From Nemertoderma westbladi (taxonomy: Eukaryota > Xenacoelomorpha > Nemertodermatida > Nemertodermatidae), in contig JAUCBJ010002162.1 of the NCBI GenBank assembly GCA_032718475.1, forward strand, positions 1 to 42,269: a stretch of DNA of 42,269 bases. Direction: 5' to 3'. Positions 30,601 through 38,744 of the stretch are shown here, piece by piece. The notes below the pieces were generated by a model. The model was not told the DNA's origin, made no database searches, and worked only from the letters and a program-made list of their open reading frames with translations. Within the stretch, counting starts at the first letter, position 1. Every line of letters begins with the position of its first letter. Made by a program: the position numbers and the translations under genes.

Positions 30601-33600
30601 CATGGTTGCGTCCACAGAATGGACAAGTGTCGGTATTTGGGCAATCTTTGCGGATGTGTCCGTGTCGCGTACACCGCCAACAAGAGTCCAATGGCCGTAT
30701 CTGCAGCCGTCGTTCTTCCGAGTTTAACTCACGAAACTGTCGACAACCTCTCAACTTGTGACCGATATACCGCTTGCCTAAATGCTCGCAGTATTGGCAG
30801 CCACTGAAGTCTGTACTGAGTTGCTGTCGAGTCTGTTTTATCCCAATGGGCGCAGATACCCTACTACTGTCCGAGAATTGTCGGGTTTCCGTCGATGTGG
30901 TGTAAGTGGCCGTCTTGGTGGATGTTGTCTGGGGTTTTTGTCGGTTTGAAGATGGCAAGGTGATTCCTTCTGCCACGATGTGCTGGTCAGTGTAGTTGGA
31001 TCGAGTTTCTACCACTGCTTCCCTGGATATCAAAAGGTACACATCCTCCAGTTTTAAGAATCCACCCCGCTCTTCCCGCTGGTATTTGATCTTTCTCCAC
31101 TCCCGACGAAGTCGATGGTGGAGTCGTCCTATGATCTTTAATATGACTGTAGGGGTATTCCCGTAGTCAAGTTGTCCAATGGATCTCAAAGTAGTAATAG
31201 CGTTCTTTATTTCGTCAGCTAGTTTTAACAAGTCGACGGGTTTAGTAATAGCCCCTCCCTTACAGAGTTCCTCTATCACTGACCTGGCCATGCTGACTGT
31301 ACCTACATAGATCGAAGTTAAACGATCGTACGCTAATTCGAAGGCGTCCGGTACACCGACGAAGGTCTCTGCCAAACGTTTAGGTTCTCCTGACAACGTT
31401 TGAAGCAGGTAATTAAACTTCTCCCGTGATGTAAAGGCGCACACGGCGATCTGAGATTCGATATAGTCTACAAAAGTATGCCAGTGTTTTGAGCTACCGG
31501 AAAACTTAGGTGGTTGTTGCACCGGTAGTCCTTGTCTAGCTGCGAATTTCGCTATCTCCTCGGCAACGTTCAAAGTTTCGCGTCCTTGGTTGGTAATCTG
31601 GTTGGTGTCCCTTCTTGGCGCTTTTCTTTGATACGATGTATTGGTCGATGGTATTTGTCTTTGCGGAATGTTTGGATTTCTATTGTGTTCAAATTCGGAA
31701 TTTCTCGAACTGTCGGTTTGAGCTTCCTCCAGACGTTCCTCAATCTGAGCCAACTTGTTAACAACTGGTCGCAGGATGTCGGCGAACTGTTGTGTACTGA
31801 TTGCGTCCGTTGGTTGTAACGCCTTCTGTGTTGGTGTATTGTGTGGAGGATTGTCTACAAAGGAGTTGTCTGAACGCTCGCGTTTATATTCATCGGCCGC
31901 CCCTGTTCTAAATACCTCGCGTTTCGGGTAATCCGATTCGCTCGAAGTACTACTATCATCTGGATATGGTGGTCGACGTGCTCGCGTCCGTTGCGTCGTA
32001 CGAATTCTAACGTTTCGTTTCAGAACATCGTCCACTGATCTCCGTTGTTCGGTAGGCTCACAAGTCTTCCTCGAAGTCGTAGATTGCGATGTAAACTGGT
32101 TGAACGGTCGCGTATCCACTGGTCTCCGTTGTTCGGTAGGCTCACAAGTCTTCCTCGAAGTCGTAGATTGCGATGTAAACTGGTTGAACGGTCGCGTATC
32201 CACTGGTCTCCGTTGTTCGGTAGGCTCACAAGTCTTCCTCGAAGTCGTAGATTGCGATGTAAACTGAATCGGTGGTCGGACGACAGCGTTTGAATCCAAA
32301 GGCTTTGTAGGCCTAAACGTCATTGGGTACGTGTAATGCGTAACAGGTTTGGGCGTCAAAGGTGGACTCACCTGTTTTGTCGTCAGTAGTGCAGGTCCGG
32401 TCAATAAACTACTACGATCGGTAGTCGGTGGGTTACTTACCTTGACTTTCAGAATGGGCGATGACGTTGCTCTTGGCGGTGTAAACTTGTCCGGAATAAC
32501 AAACCTGTGTTCCGTCGCACCATGGATAGGAGAAATATTACTACTACCAGCAATCGAAACAGGTTCCTTAGTCGTAATCGGTACAAACATAGGAGTTACT
32601 CGAGGGAATCTTTGACATAAGTCCTTTACTAGTTGTCTTTCTCGCCCAGGTGCCCCTACACTTCCTTCCTTCATTCGTTCCTGAATTTGGCGGTGTCTTA
32701 CCTCTAACTGGTCTAAATCATGTCCGTCACGAGATCTCATCGATCGATCGCGGGCTTGTAGATCCAGATCTTCCTTCGCGTTGGCTAATTCTCTCGCCTT
32801 CTTCCCGAGTTCGAAATGAAGTTTAACTTCCTTCTCGCGTTGTTCCGTCTGTTGTTGTTGCGCCTCGAACTCTGCTTGTCGTATCGCTGATTGAGCCTTT
32901 ATCTGCCGTTTTTTCATCTCGGCTCTCGCTTCTGAAACTACTCTTTGTCGCTCTAGCTCGGCCGCTGCTGCTGCCGCCGCTGCTTGTCGCTCTGACTCAG
33001 CCGCTGCCGCTGCTGCCGCTGCTTGTCGCTCTGACTCAGCCGCTGCCGCTGCTGCCGTTTGTTGTGCAATATCCAACTCTAACCTTTCCATCTCGGCTGC
33101 TTCCAACTCGGCTTGTTCCTGCAGATGGGAGATTCTTGCTATATTCGCTACACGTAGTTTCTCTTCCTCTGCTGCTGCTTGTGCCATTAGTAATTGAGTT
33201 TGTTCCTCCATTTCCTGTTGTTGTCTGTAGAGCTGCTGTTGTCGAGCAATTTCTGACGTAGCCATACTCACCTCGCCAATTTCGCTCCGAATACTCACCA
33301 GAGATTGATCCAGTATTCCCGGTGCCGGTTCGATTTGTGCGAGTAAAGTTTCCCTCGTAGCCTCCGGCACGGTTTCCCAATCTCCGACGTCCTCGCCACA
33401 CATGCGTAAGTGATCCGTCAGGTGTTTCAATTGTCCATCTAGCCTATACAGTTCCTGTTCTTCCTCGGGTTGCAATAATTCGTCCGAAACTGACTCACCT
33501 AACAACTGGTCCGCTTGTTCCTGTTGTATCTGCCTAATCGTCGACTTAAACTGAATCAGTTTCTCTCTAGCGATCATTAGTTTCTCGAGGATTCTAAGCT

Positions 33601-33781
33601 GAGTATCCATGTCCTGTCTCTGTCTAGCTAGATCTTGCAGACCAATTAAGTTATCTACGGACTTATATACTCTACTTTGTACTCTAACCTGGAGGGTGTA
33701 GAACTCAAACCGAGACATCGGAGCGGTCAACTCGTCTAATATGCGTTGGCCTTCTCCAATACTCCTGGTAATATGCGCCAT
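27617..33781 (-). CDS. BEL/Pao Gag-protease-RT-RNase H polyprotein
   Basis: 2054 uninterrupted codons from ATG at 33781. In order: a long helical Gag region with Q/E/A-rich coiled coil (~170-365) that includes three alanine-rich SERQAAAAAA repeats; three 28-residue tandem repeats (~497-584, KTCEPTEQRR); a DUF1759-like Gag core (~755-905, PPKFSGSSKHWHTF); zinc knuckles (CEHLG-type near 992, CWRCTRHGHIRKDC at 1034-1047, CPFCGRNH after it); an aspartic protease with D1167 in ILDSASSHSYVD, having DSA where many have DSG/DTG; RT with D1609 (FTCDVEAMF) and YVDD at 1688-1691; RNase H with D1870, E1914 and D1943; then NPADIASRG. It supplies the particle proteins and makes the DNA copy of the RNA. Most catalytic residues are intact. 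The Gag half is far longer than usual. It ends in a lysine-rich run before a TAA; integrase follows in another frame. Confidence 0.95.
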   Translation of the reverse strand: MAHITRSIGEGQRILDELTAPMSRFEFYTLQVRVQSRVYKSVDNLIGLQDLARQRQDMDTQLRILEKLMIAREKLIQFKSTIRQIQQEQADQLLGESVSDELLQPEEEQELYRLDGQLKHLTDHLRMCGEDVGDWETVPEATRETLLAQIEPAPGILDQSLVSIRSEIGEVSMATSEIARQQQLYRQQQEMEEQTQLLMAQAAAEEEKLRVANIARISHLQEQAELEAAEMERLELDIAQQTAAAAAAESERQAAAAAAAAESERQAAAAAAAAELERQRVVSEARAEMKKRQIKAQSAIRQAEFEAQQQQTEQREKEVKLHFELGKKARELANAKEDLDLQARDRSMRSRDGHDLDQLEVRHRQIQERMKEGSVGAPGRERQLVKDLCQRFPRVTPMFVPITTKEPVSIAGSSNISPIHGATEHRFVIPDKFTPPRATSSPILKVKVSNPPTTDRSSLLTGPALLTTKQVSPPLTPKPVTHYTYPMTFRPTKPLDSNAVVRPPIQFTSQSTTSRKTCEPTEQRRPVDTRPFNQFTSQSTTSRKTCEPTEQRRPVDTRPFNQFTSQSTTSRKTCEPTEQRRSVDDVLKRNVRIRTTQRTRARRPPYPDDSSTSSESDYPKREVFRTGAADEYKRERSDNSFVDNPPHNTPTQKALQPTDAISTQQFADILRPVVNKLAQIEERLEEAQTDSSRNSEFEHNRNPNIPQRQIPSTNTSYQRKAPRRDTNQITNQGRETLNVAEEIAKFAARQGLPVQQPPKFSGSSKHWHTFVDYIESQIAVCAFTSREKFNYLLQTLSGEPKRLAETFVGVPDAFELAYDRLTSIYVGTVSMARSVIEELCKGGAITKPVDLLKLADEIKNAITTLRSIGQLDYGNTPTVILKIIGRLHHRLRREWRKIKYQREERGGFLKLEDVYLLISREAVVETRSNYTDQHIVAEGITLPSSNRQKPQTTSTKTATYTTSTETRQFSDSSRVSAPIGIKQTRQQLSTDFSGCQYCEHLGKRYIGHKLRGCRQFRELNSEERRLQIRPLDSCWRCTRHGHIRKDCPNTDTCPFCGRNHDGLLHTDSHTLTKRFAREHPEAAAKCNTAYKNRESKTTPTFVTHIKDCFSEQSGSSDEESEEDDVYSDGDEQPSIALLTTDQLKGFSVIPIKITGTKGSKKIYAILDSASSHSYVDEKIADVVTDLRQGKHVSYTVSSMHGQRAIPVTRVKLDLDTLLPKSQHSEKERSLLPFKDLTFAATKDFSNLLGPVPEQSLEDRKYFRHLGVPECPVNYRSVAMLIGTDQFNLHQVWETRPSAVVAGNAYACRTPIGWYTRAPVRTLDISDEEDVQSTCSLLTTNSIHSFSHDVDHTTLHTKHDRRVTSMISHKEQLIHQVSLELGEKTSQPEIPSTTDDNAGRLASLPTPITSTMPVDIDDDALRNHQVEQAALDKELTEKTIRWLEQDTAEPGSYEPCMSEQEKLSLKIMEDTIRQTKDGHYEVGMLWRSQSPKLINNYPLALRRLHSIRQRLLKDEKAHLQYNTHMETYLTKGYAIRMTNPERVTDQTYYLPHHFVRHPDKPDKVRVVNDCAALFEGMSLNSELMDGPNMNNYLMGVIMRFRQRQVAFTCDVEAMFHQVRALERDRDSLRFLWYPEGDLSLPPATYQMQVRVFGARDSPNCTMYALKQAARDQKHLYDPEIIKIVERDFYVDDGLQSCDTVERAITVAHQLRDCLAGGGFNLTKFASNSAELVDSFGTTERGGGDIDLEFEPLPTTKVLGLFWDPNTDNFRVKVRLDSQENTLTKRSCLSKLSRLFDPLGFISPIILQARIYMRSIWKDGLTWDEPISSDQVDLWKTWEAELSSLEDYSIPRVYFPLQTTFPDNLELHCFSDASDNGFGVAAYLRRQVDSEEFDVSLITSKAKTMPTKYMTTPRAELQAATLSTTIVNLIQTELQSSLQIFYWTDATLVLFYINNDTLEFKTFVANRRAEILDRSIKEDWRHCPGPQNPADIASRGMMPEEFCKPENKEFWQHGPQFLQGSTLHWPPLYDNKSNTIPKDAEIKKPKKGKGKEKDDG
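29571..29590 (-). repeat. 20-bp palindromic motif, copy 6 (inside pol)
   Basis: GGTAGACTCGCAAGCCTTCC; encodes GRLASLP in the protease-RT spacer. It is closest to the consensus when read in inverted orientation, which the near-palindrome permits. Confidence 0.75.
32036..32287 (-). repeat. Three 84-bp tandem repeats in gag, each with a copy of the 20-bp motif
   Basis: Units are spaced exactly 84 bp (28 codons), so the frame is kept. Motif copies 7-9 lie at 32051-32070, 32135-32154 and 32219-32238 (GGTAGGCTCACAAGTCTTCC each) and encode RKTCEPT. The units are almost identical, so the expansion is recent. Confidence 0.95.
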
Positions 33782-33787
33782 GTATCC

Positions 33788-34063
33788 TCAGACACTCCTA
33801 ACAACGCTTTCCTGACTTCCTGCTGAACTTACCATGTCCGATTCCCTATATCTAGGTTGCGGAACAGTTAGAAAGTCCTCGGTCCTGCCGTCGCCTCGTA
33901 CTACGGCATCCGGTACTCCCGTTGGATGTACTGGTGACGCACACGGTGTAGGTTCGGTAGGCTCGCGAGTCTTCCCCTGTTGTTCTTCCGCTGCTGACTT
34001 ATCCGCGTCACACGAGTCATAGTCGGTAGGTGTATTTTTCGTATAATCTTGTTTGTCACTCAT
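33788..34063 (-). CDS. 91-codon leader ORF in frame with Gag-pol
   Basis: Starts MSDKQDYTKN at 34063 and ends at TGA (33790-33788). It is in the same frame as the polyprotein, whose ATG (33781) follows after just two codons. The peptide is polar, with E/T/P-rich GKTREPTEPT encoded by motif copy 10, and has no recognised domain. Three readings are possible: a natural amino-terminal extension of Gag joined by TGA readthrough; a short upstream ORF with reinitiation; or a premature stop in this copy that split a longer Gag. The context of the stop (GTC TGA GGA) is not a known strong readthrough signal. Confidence 0.6.
   Translation of the reverse strand: MSDKQDYTKNTPTDYDSCDADKSAAEEQQGKTREPTEPTPCASPVHPTGVPDAVVRGDGRTEDFLTVPQPRYRESDMVSSAGSQESVVRSV
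33956..33975 (-). repeat. 20-bp palindromic motif, copy 10
   Basis: GGTAGGCTCGCGAGTCTTCC; within the leader ORF, encoding GKTREPT. Confidence 0.9.
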
Positions 34064-34842
34064 TTCGGTAGTTGTAAGTCAAGTAAAGTGAGTGTCAAAG
34101 TATCAAACTTACCGTATTTATATCTAAACGGTACTAATTACAGTCATATAAAATTAGCCTACCGGCCGATTTTATAGCAGATGGATAAAATTAGCCTAAA
34201 CGGCCAATTTTACAGCAAATAAATGTCACGGAATAAGTATATAATAAAATTAGCCTAGCGGCCAATTTTATAACAAATAAATCGGATAACGATATGTGTT
34301 ATCAAAAGGTAAATTAAATACAATAATACGGACTAATTCAGCAATGAACAAAGAAATCATACGGAATGCATAAATACTTGAGACAGTGGAACCCACAATA
34401 ATTTTAACTAATACGGTAATGCCTAACTTATTTATGCAACTTTTCGAACTCACCCACTCCAATAATTCTCCAGAAAAACAGATTCCCAGATACAAACCGA
34501 ACGTGAACCTTTCCGTTTTTAACGTTGCGGACGAAGCGCGATTTTCCCAACCAAAGTTGTTGGGTTATCTATCTCCCAAACTTGCTAAACACGGTCTTGC
34601 TCCCGTTACAGTCTAGAAATGAGTTTTACTTTACGAAAAATTTTGTACCGGTACAATATGGTATTTAAACCCCTTTTAAACACAGGTATTCAATTCCAAA
34701 ATATTTTACACGCGGTTCAAATCAAATTTTATTTCAAAAAATTAGCACTTAGCTAATCAAATGTAAACTTTTACCTCAAAATACAAAATTTTCAAATAAC
34801 TTTAGTCCTACCGAACCGTAGTTCAGTAAAACATATTCCTAC
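34064..34842 (-). other. Retrotransposon leader (untranslated region after the 5' LTR)
   Basis: About 780 nt between the 5' LTR and the first ORF. The primer-binding site should begin just below 34843, but the minus strand there (GTAGGAATATGTTTTACTG) does not start with TGG, so none is assigned. The proximal part is AT-rich; three hairpins lie at 34150-34269. Confidence 0.7.
34150..34269 (-). repeat. Three hairpins in the leader (AAAATTAGCC...GGCCAATTTT)
   Basis: Copies at 34150-34173, 34187-34211 and 34246-34269. Each has 10-base arms AAAATTAGCC and GGCCAATTTT (first copy GGCCGATTTT) around a 4-5 nt loop such as TAGC or TAAAC. Position shortly before gag is where retroelements keep packaging or dimerisation signals; that role is inferred. 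Confidence 0.8.
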
Positions 34843-36207
34843 TATATGGAAGAGACGGAAACAATACCTGCAATATCTTACTGTAAAGTTCGTGAATCAA
34901 ATCATAAATCCGACCTTCTCACCAAAACAGTAAACTCTAAGTAAGCGAATATATTGCAGTATCGATCTCTTATAACCGGTGAGGCAGAAAACAGTCTACG
35001 AGCAGACAAACTTCGATAAAACAAAATCCCGCGCAGCGAATCCTAAAATCAGGCTGACTCGCTGACGGACTAAGGGGCTCGTATACTTTGCCGCGGTGTG
35101 ATTTATATGGTTGGGCGAAAGGGACGCTAGCTAGGTACAGAGGCAGAGATTTGGAGATGTCTAACTAGCGGGCAAAGTGCAGTAAGGACGAAAGTTAATT
35201 TTATATATTTTGAGGTGTAAATAATTTCTAACGCGCGTGTGTTAATTCTGAACGGTCAAAAGCAGTTTTGCTCCTTCACATATATAATCACTGGGTACGG
35301 TGTGCATTTTACAAATATTCTAATTTTGCAACTTGTAGGTCCAATACTCACGAATAATAAGGTTCCTTCCCCTCTTGCGTATTTCCAGGACTCAAATTCA
35401 GGCATAAGGTTAATACTACGCCCAGAATTCGGCAATTTTAGGTACCAGGTCCCTAATACTAAGAAGAAATGTGTTAGTTTACTACTGTAGGCGTACAGTT
35501 ACTAATAGCTATCCTGGCTCTTATCTGGAATTTTAGTCACCTAGGTAGGCTGGGTAACTTCCTATCAGGATGTTGGCGGGGACACTGTAGATGTTAGTAT
35601 ATCCCTAATAGCCTCAATTTATTTGCGCCTAGTTGTAAACTGCCCTACCGCCTGAACGGTACAATCCTAATTCAGGTGAAACACAATAACCCCCCTGGCC
35701 TACAAGTTCTGATGTAATAGACACCGTTGTACAGCAAATAGTCACAGACGCACCTGTACTTAGCAAGAGTTAAGCGTACAGTTTGCTGCACCCTAACCAA
35801 TTTGTATGCCTCGTACCGGTGTGCCTACGTCCTATCTGCGTACTAGTATCTCTGCTCTCTCCCTCCCCCCGTAGGAATATGAAGGTCTACTGCGGTTTTT
35901 TCCTGAATTAAAACGGTACAGTCCCTAAGATGTAATTTTAGGCTTACAGCGTGTCACTACTTCTACCTTTTGATCTTTTGGTCTTATGCTTAGGTAGCAA
36001 GGCATCAAACGCTGTCTAACCTTTCAGGCGATGGGCGAATAACTCAAGATGGTATTGCGGGTTTTCTCCTGTCTACATTCCCCTGATGTTCCCGTTCATT
36101 GCTGCGGCCCGATCTCTAGCCGGCCATCCTGTCCCTTAGCTGGGTTCACCGTGGTGAAGCATAGTAAAACAGATAGAAAAAGGGCAGATGTGACTAGTAT
36201 TTCTAAC

Positions 36208-36213
36208 TTTATT
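36208..36213 (-). terminator. AATAAA in the 5' LTR
   Basis: Same signal as in the 3' LTR; in this copy it must be bypassed for full-length transcription. Confidence 0.45.
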
Positions 36214-36327
36214 ACAAAATCAAATAATAACTATTATACAATAAACAATGTAATCTGAAATAATGTAGTTAAGTTAAGATAGATCAGCAATTGAATATAC
36301 GATAGAATAACTAATGAACAAATCGCA

Positions 36328-36377
36328 CCTTTATATAGCAAATTTGTGCTGCAATCAATCGAGAAAATTCTCGATTG
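36328..36377 (-). promoter_or_regulatory. LTR core promoter: palindrome plus TATA box (5' LTR)
   Basis: TATA box at 36339-36328 and the 10-bp-arm palindrome CAATCGAGAA/TTCTCGATTG at 36377-36356 on the minus strand. This copy would be the active promoter of the element. Confidence 0.65.
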
Positions 36378-36550
36378 TTCTATAGGTTCTAACAGGTTTT
36401 TAAAGATAGCTATTGGTCCAGCTAATATATAACTTGCACGACATTGGTTACAATCAAATAACTACAGTCTCATTGGTACAGACAAATGCAATTAATTTGT
36501 AGCGGTCAATTTAAATGAGTTGAAATTCTGCACAAAAAATAATTCGCACT

Positions 36551-36623
36551 TACTAGGATTCGAACTCAATACCTACTACACATATAATTTCCAACGCTCT
36601 ACCGACTGAGCTACTGAACCACT
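36551..36623 (-). other. tRNA-like segment in the 5' LTR
   Basis: As in the other LTR, but with one difference (36596, G for A) that makes the D arm GCTC/GAGC pair perfectly. A and B boxes are intact, so this copy is the better candidate for RNA polymerase III recognition. Confidence 0.65.
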
Positions 36624-36769
36624 TGACCAATAGGCGTATAAATGATATAACAAATACAAATGAGGACTCAAAGTAATCTTTTAGCAAAGTTAATTCGAAT
36701 AAAATAAAATTTTGAAAATCCACGGTATCACCTACGCTCGCTTGACTCAAACGATCCTTAAATAAACCG

Positions 36770-37069
36770 ATGATCAGAGTTCCGGAGTGCTCGATCAGAC
36801 CTCCTCATTCCCTAATGAGACCTCAGACTCTTGATCCTAATAGTATGACGGATCCTCCTGAACTGTACTCACTGTTCGAAGATCTCATGTTACCCAAACA
36901 ATTACTCGGTGGCACTACGGTAGTGGGTTCACTAGATATTCGCCCATCCTACCTAGCCAGATTGGGACGCGGACATTTAATATCGCCGTTCAACCCGTAT
37001 AATCGTCCCGGTTTAACCCCGATACAACCTGTCACCAAGGTGGAGGAGAGCGTTGTTCAAACGCGTTAG
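36770..37069 (+). CDS. Hypothetical protein of the outer element (right half)
   Basis: A 99-codon ORF from ATG at 36770 (MIRVPECSIRPPHSLMRPQT), proline-rich, ending with VTKVEESVVQTR before a TAG. It starts 42 bp to the right of the retrotransposon insertion on the same strand as 19634-20169, so both halves likely belong to one transcription unit of the outer element. Close after its stop, another frame (from 37060) continues with protein-like sequence, which suggests a frame break rather than a true end. No family recognised. Confidence 0.4.
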   Translation: MIRVPECSIRPPHSLMRPQTLDPNSMTDPPELYSLFEDLMLPKQLLGGTTVVGSLDIRPSYLARLGRGHLISPFNPYNRPGLTPIQPVTKVEESVVQTR

Positions 37070-37462
37070 ATGCTATTCTACAAAAGATCGGAAAAAGAAC
37101 CTACGCTCATTCAGATAAACGTAAATTGCAGCAGCAAGTCCAAGCGGTAAAAGAATTAGCTTTATCTCAGTATGATCGGGAGATCTAGAATCTTGAAGAA
37201 GATATCGAACTTGGACGACCCTACTCCCTGCGAGAGTTTTTGGATGAACGCATCCAACGACAAGCGGAGGAAAATCAGCTCGAGGAGAAGCATATCGAAA
37301 TGGGCGAGACACCGACCGTAACCCTAAACCTTCCGATGCAATTGTATTGCACCCATCACCCAGGAGTTATAGCCCTCCTAGTAAAGTGGCTCCCCCAAAG
37401 AGAAAAGGACTCTTGCTAGCCTCAAAAAACTGCGTAAACGCCGTCTGCACAAGAAAGACTAA
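37060..37462 (+). pseudogene. Frame-broken continuation of the outer-element gene
   Basis: From 37060 a frame reads a helical stretch (KRKLQQQVQAVKELALSQYD), is interrupted by TAG at 37186-37188, then continues (LGRPYSLREFLDERIQRQAE) to TAG at 37417-37419. Near 37395-37462 another frame gives a strongly basic tail ending KLRKRRLHKKD before TAA (37460-37462). At least two indels and one stop therefore seem to have broken this gene. The helical part suggests a coiled coil and the tail could be a nuclear localisation signal; the function is unknown. Confidence 0.45.
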
Positions 37463-37669
37463 CTGTTTAGAGTATTTTTATATTTTAGAAACTGTGATTT
37501 TATATATTTTATAGAATTAAATCCCATTTTCTGGGAGCGGTATAAAAGCTTTTGCGGATATAATCAGTCCTTTTGCCCGCAAAGTACCGTGTAGGTGTTT
37601 TAGCGGACATAAAAAGCCGTTTTTTCTGTATGTGTACTTTGGCGGTCATAACAAGCAATTTTCTCCGCA

Positions 37670-38744
37670 ATACGCTATACTCTAAACTGCCTAACTCAAA
37701 TGACGCAATCTACCAGCTGATTTGCTATACGCGTATAGCCTCTCTTTGTTATGTTCGACCAACCAATCAGAGCGATTTCACCTTGTGTTGAAGAGAGCCT
37801 GTAGAAACCCGAATAGTTCGGCATGTAGACATTTGTGGAATCTGTAGAATCTGGAGCTCAGCCAATGAGAGCTATTTCTCTTTGCATTGAAAGATGCCTA
37901 CAGAAGCCCACGGAGTTCAGTGTGTTGGTTTACCTTCCTGAGCCCAGAACATCGGCTTTGGAATTATTCTGAGTTTCAGACTTTAGCCAAACATTAGAGG
38001 GCTATGATTATAGGAACGTATAACTGTTATCTAATCAAATCACATACCAATGCTTAACATACCGGTCATACTGCATTATTTTACTGTCGGTTATTAATTG
38101 TCATATATGTTGATGGATATTGTTATATTTGGAGAACACCGATAAATAATCATATAACCCCAATCTTCTTGATTACTGAAGGTTAGAGGACAGGTTACCT
38201 GTAGCAATTGCGACTTACATTATAGTGGTTTTGGTGTGAATTAAATGCTATTTCATAATCCCTACATGTATCAGTTGCTATTCTCCTTATATATGATCAA
38301 ATTAAGTGAAGGTCGGCAGATCAGTGTGCAACAGTGTGCGGTAGTGTGCATGAGTGTGACTGATAACAAAGCATTTCCTAAAGAATGCGCTTTATACGAA
38401 AATCATTAGCCATCCCGTTGTGTTTAGTGTAAGTCATAACTCAGTTTACATACTTAGAGCGCCACGTCCTAAAAGAACTGTTAATATTTCCCGAAAGTAG
38501 ATAATATTTGTCAGAGATATTATAGTAACTCGTAATCGAATAATACAGTAAGTCTACACCGCAATAAGATCAAAGCATCCGAATCCAGTCTCCCTTAACA
38601 GTGGGTGAATGGTCGCGCATAGGCTGGTTTCGGCTAATGTTACTTTATATGTACTAAATAGTTTTATAGGCTAAAGTCGATTTATAAACTAAAAGACACC
38701 TAAAATTGGCAGGTTAAACTGCTAAGAGTCTAAAAGCGCGAACA
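37670..38744 (-). repeat. Long terminal inverted repeat, right arm
   Basis: Reverse complement of 18033-19187, with many substitutions and small indels. Its outer end GCGCGAACA (ending 38744) is the mirror of TGTTCGCGC at 18033. Bases beyond the two ends do not match. Confidence 0.85.

Larger units (their letters stand above)
20170..36727 (-). mobile_element. BEL/Pao-type LTR retrotransposon, 16.6 kb, nearly complete
   Basis: Direct repeats of 1.88 kb flank a 12.8-kb internal region whose genes are all on the minus strand. Order in its own direction: 5' LTR (34843-36727), leader, short ORF, Gag-protease-RT-RNase H (33781-27617), linker, integrase with a DUF5641-like end (27320-25269), an extra zinc-knuckle ORF (24604-22902), a non-coding tail and the 3' LTR (20170-22054). 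Gag with a DUF1759-like region, a YVDDG RT box, the integrase placed after RNase H and its carboxy domain all point to BEL/Pao. Five substitutions between the LTRs indicate a recent insertion. The internal region is about twice the usual size. Breaks: a TGA before gag, one or two frame changes before integrase and one in the extra ORF. I could not locate a convincing primer-binding site or polypurine tract. Confidence 0.93.
34843..36727 (-). repeat. 5' LTR of the BEL/Pao element
   Basis: Pair of 20170-22054 at a constant offset of 14671 bp, with five substitutions seen and no indel. Drives transcription leftward. On the minus strand the outer edge reads TACCGTGG against TGCCGTGG in the 3' LTR, suggesting that the usual TG start has changed to TA here. 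Confidence 0.95.
18033..38744 (+). mobile_element. Outer element with ~1.1-kb terminal inverted repeats, split by a BEL/Pao insertion
   Basis: The arms 18033-19187 and 37670-38744 are reverse complements of each other along their length, with clear divergence, and both start at TGTTCGCGCTTTTA. Without the retrotransposon (20170-36727) the unit would be about 4.15 kb and would carry plus-strand ORFs in both halves (19634-20169 and 36770-37462). Long terminal inverted repeats occur in several DNA-transposon groups, including Maverick/Polinton-like and some Mutator-like elements, and in foldback elements, but no diagnostic protein (transposase, integrase, polymerase or capsid) is visible. No obvious target duplication is seen outside the arms. 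A non-mobile palindromic duplication is an alternative. Confidence 0.55.

Noticed and set aside
30303-30807. Plus-strand ORFs opposite gag-pol (also 27636-29251 and 32045-32615)
   Set aside because: Antisense shadows of the 2054-codon polyprotein, without independent protein features.
18033-38744. Complete Maverick/Polinton
   Set aside because: Long inverted repeats and ~20 kb length fit, but most of the length is the BEL/Pao insertion, and no DNA polymerase, protein-primed replication, packaging ATPase or capsid gene is seen.
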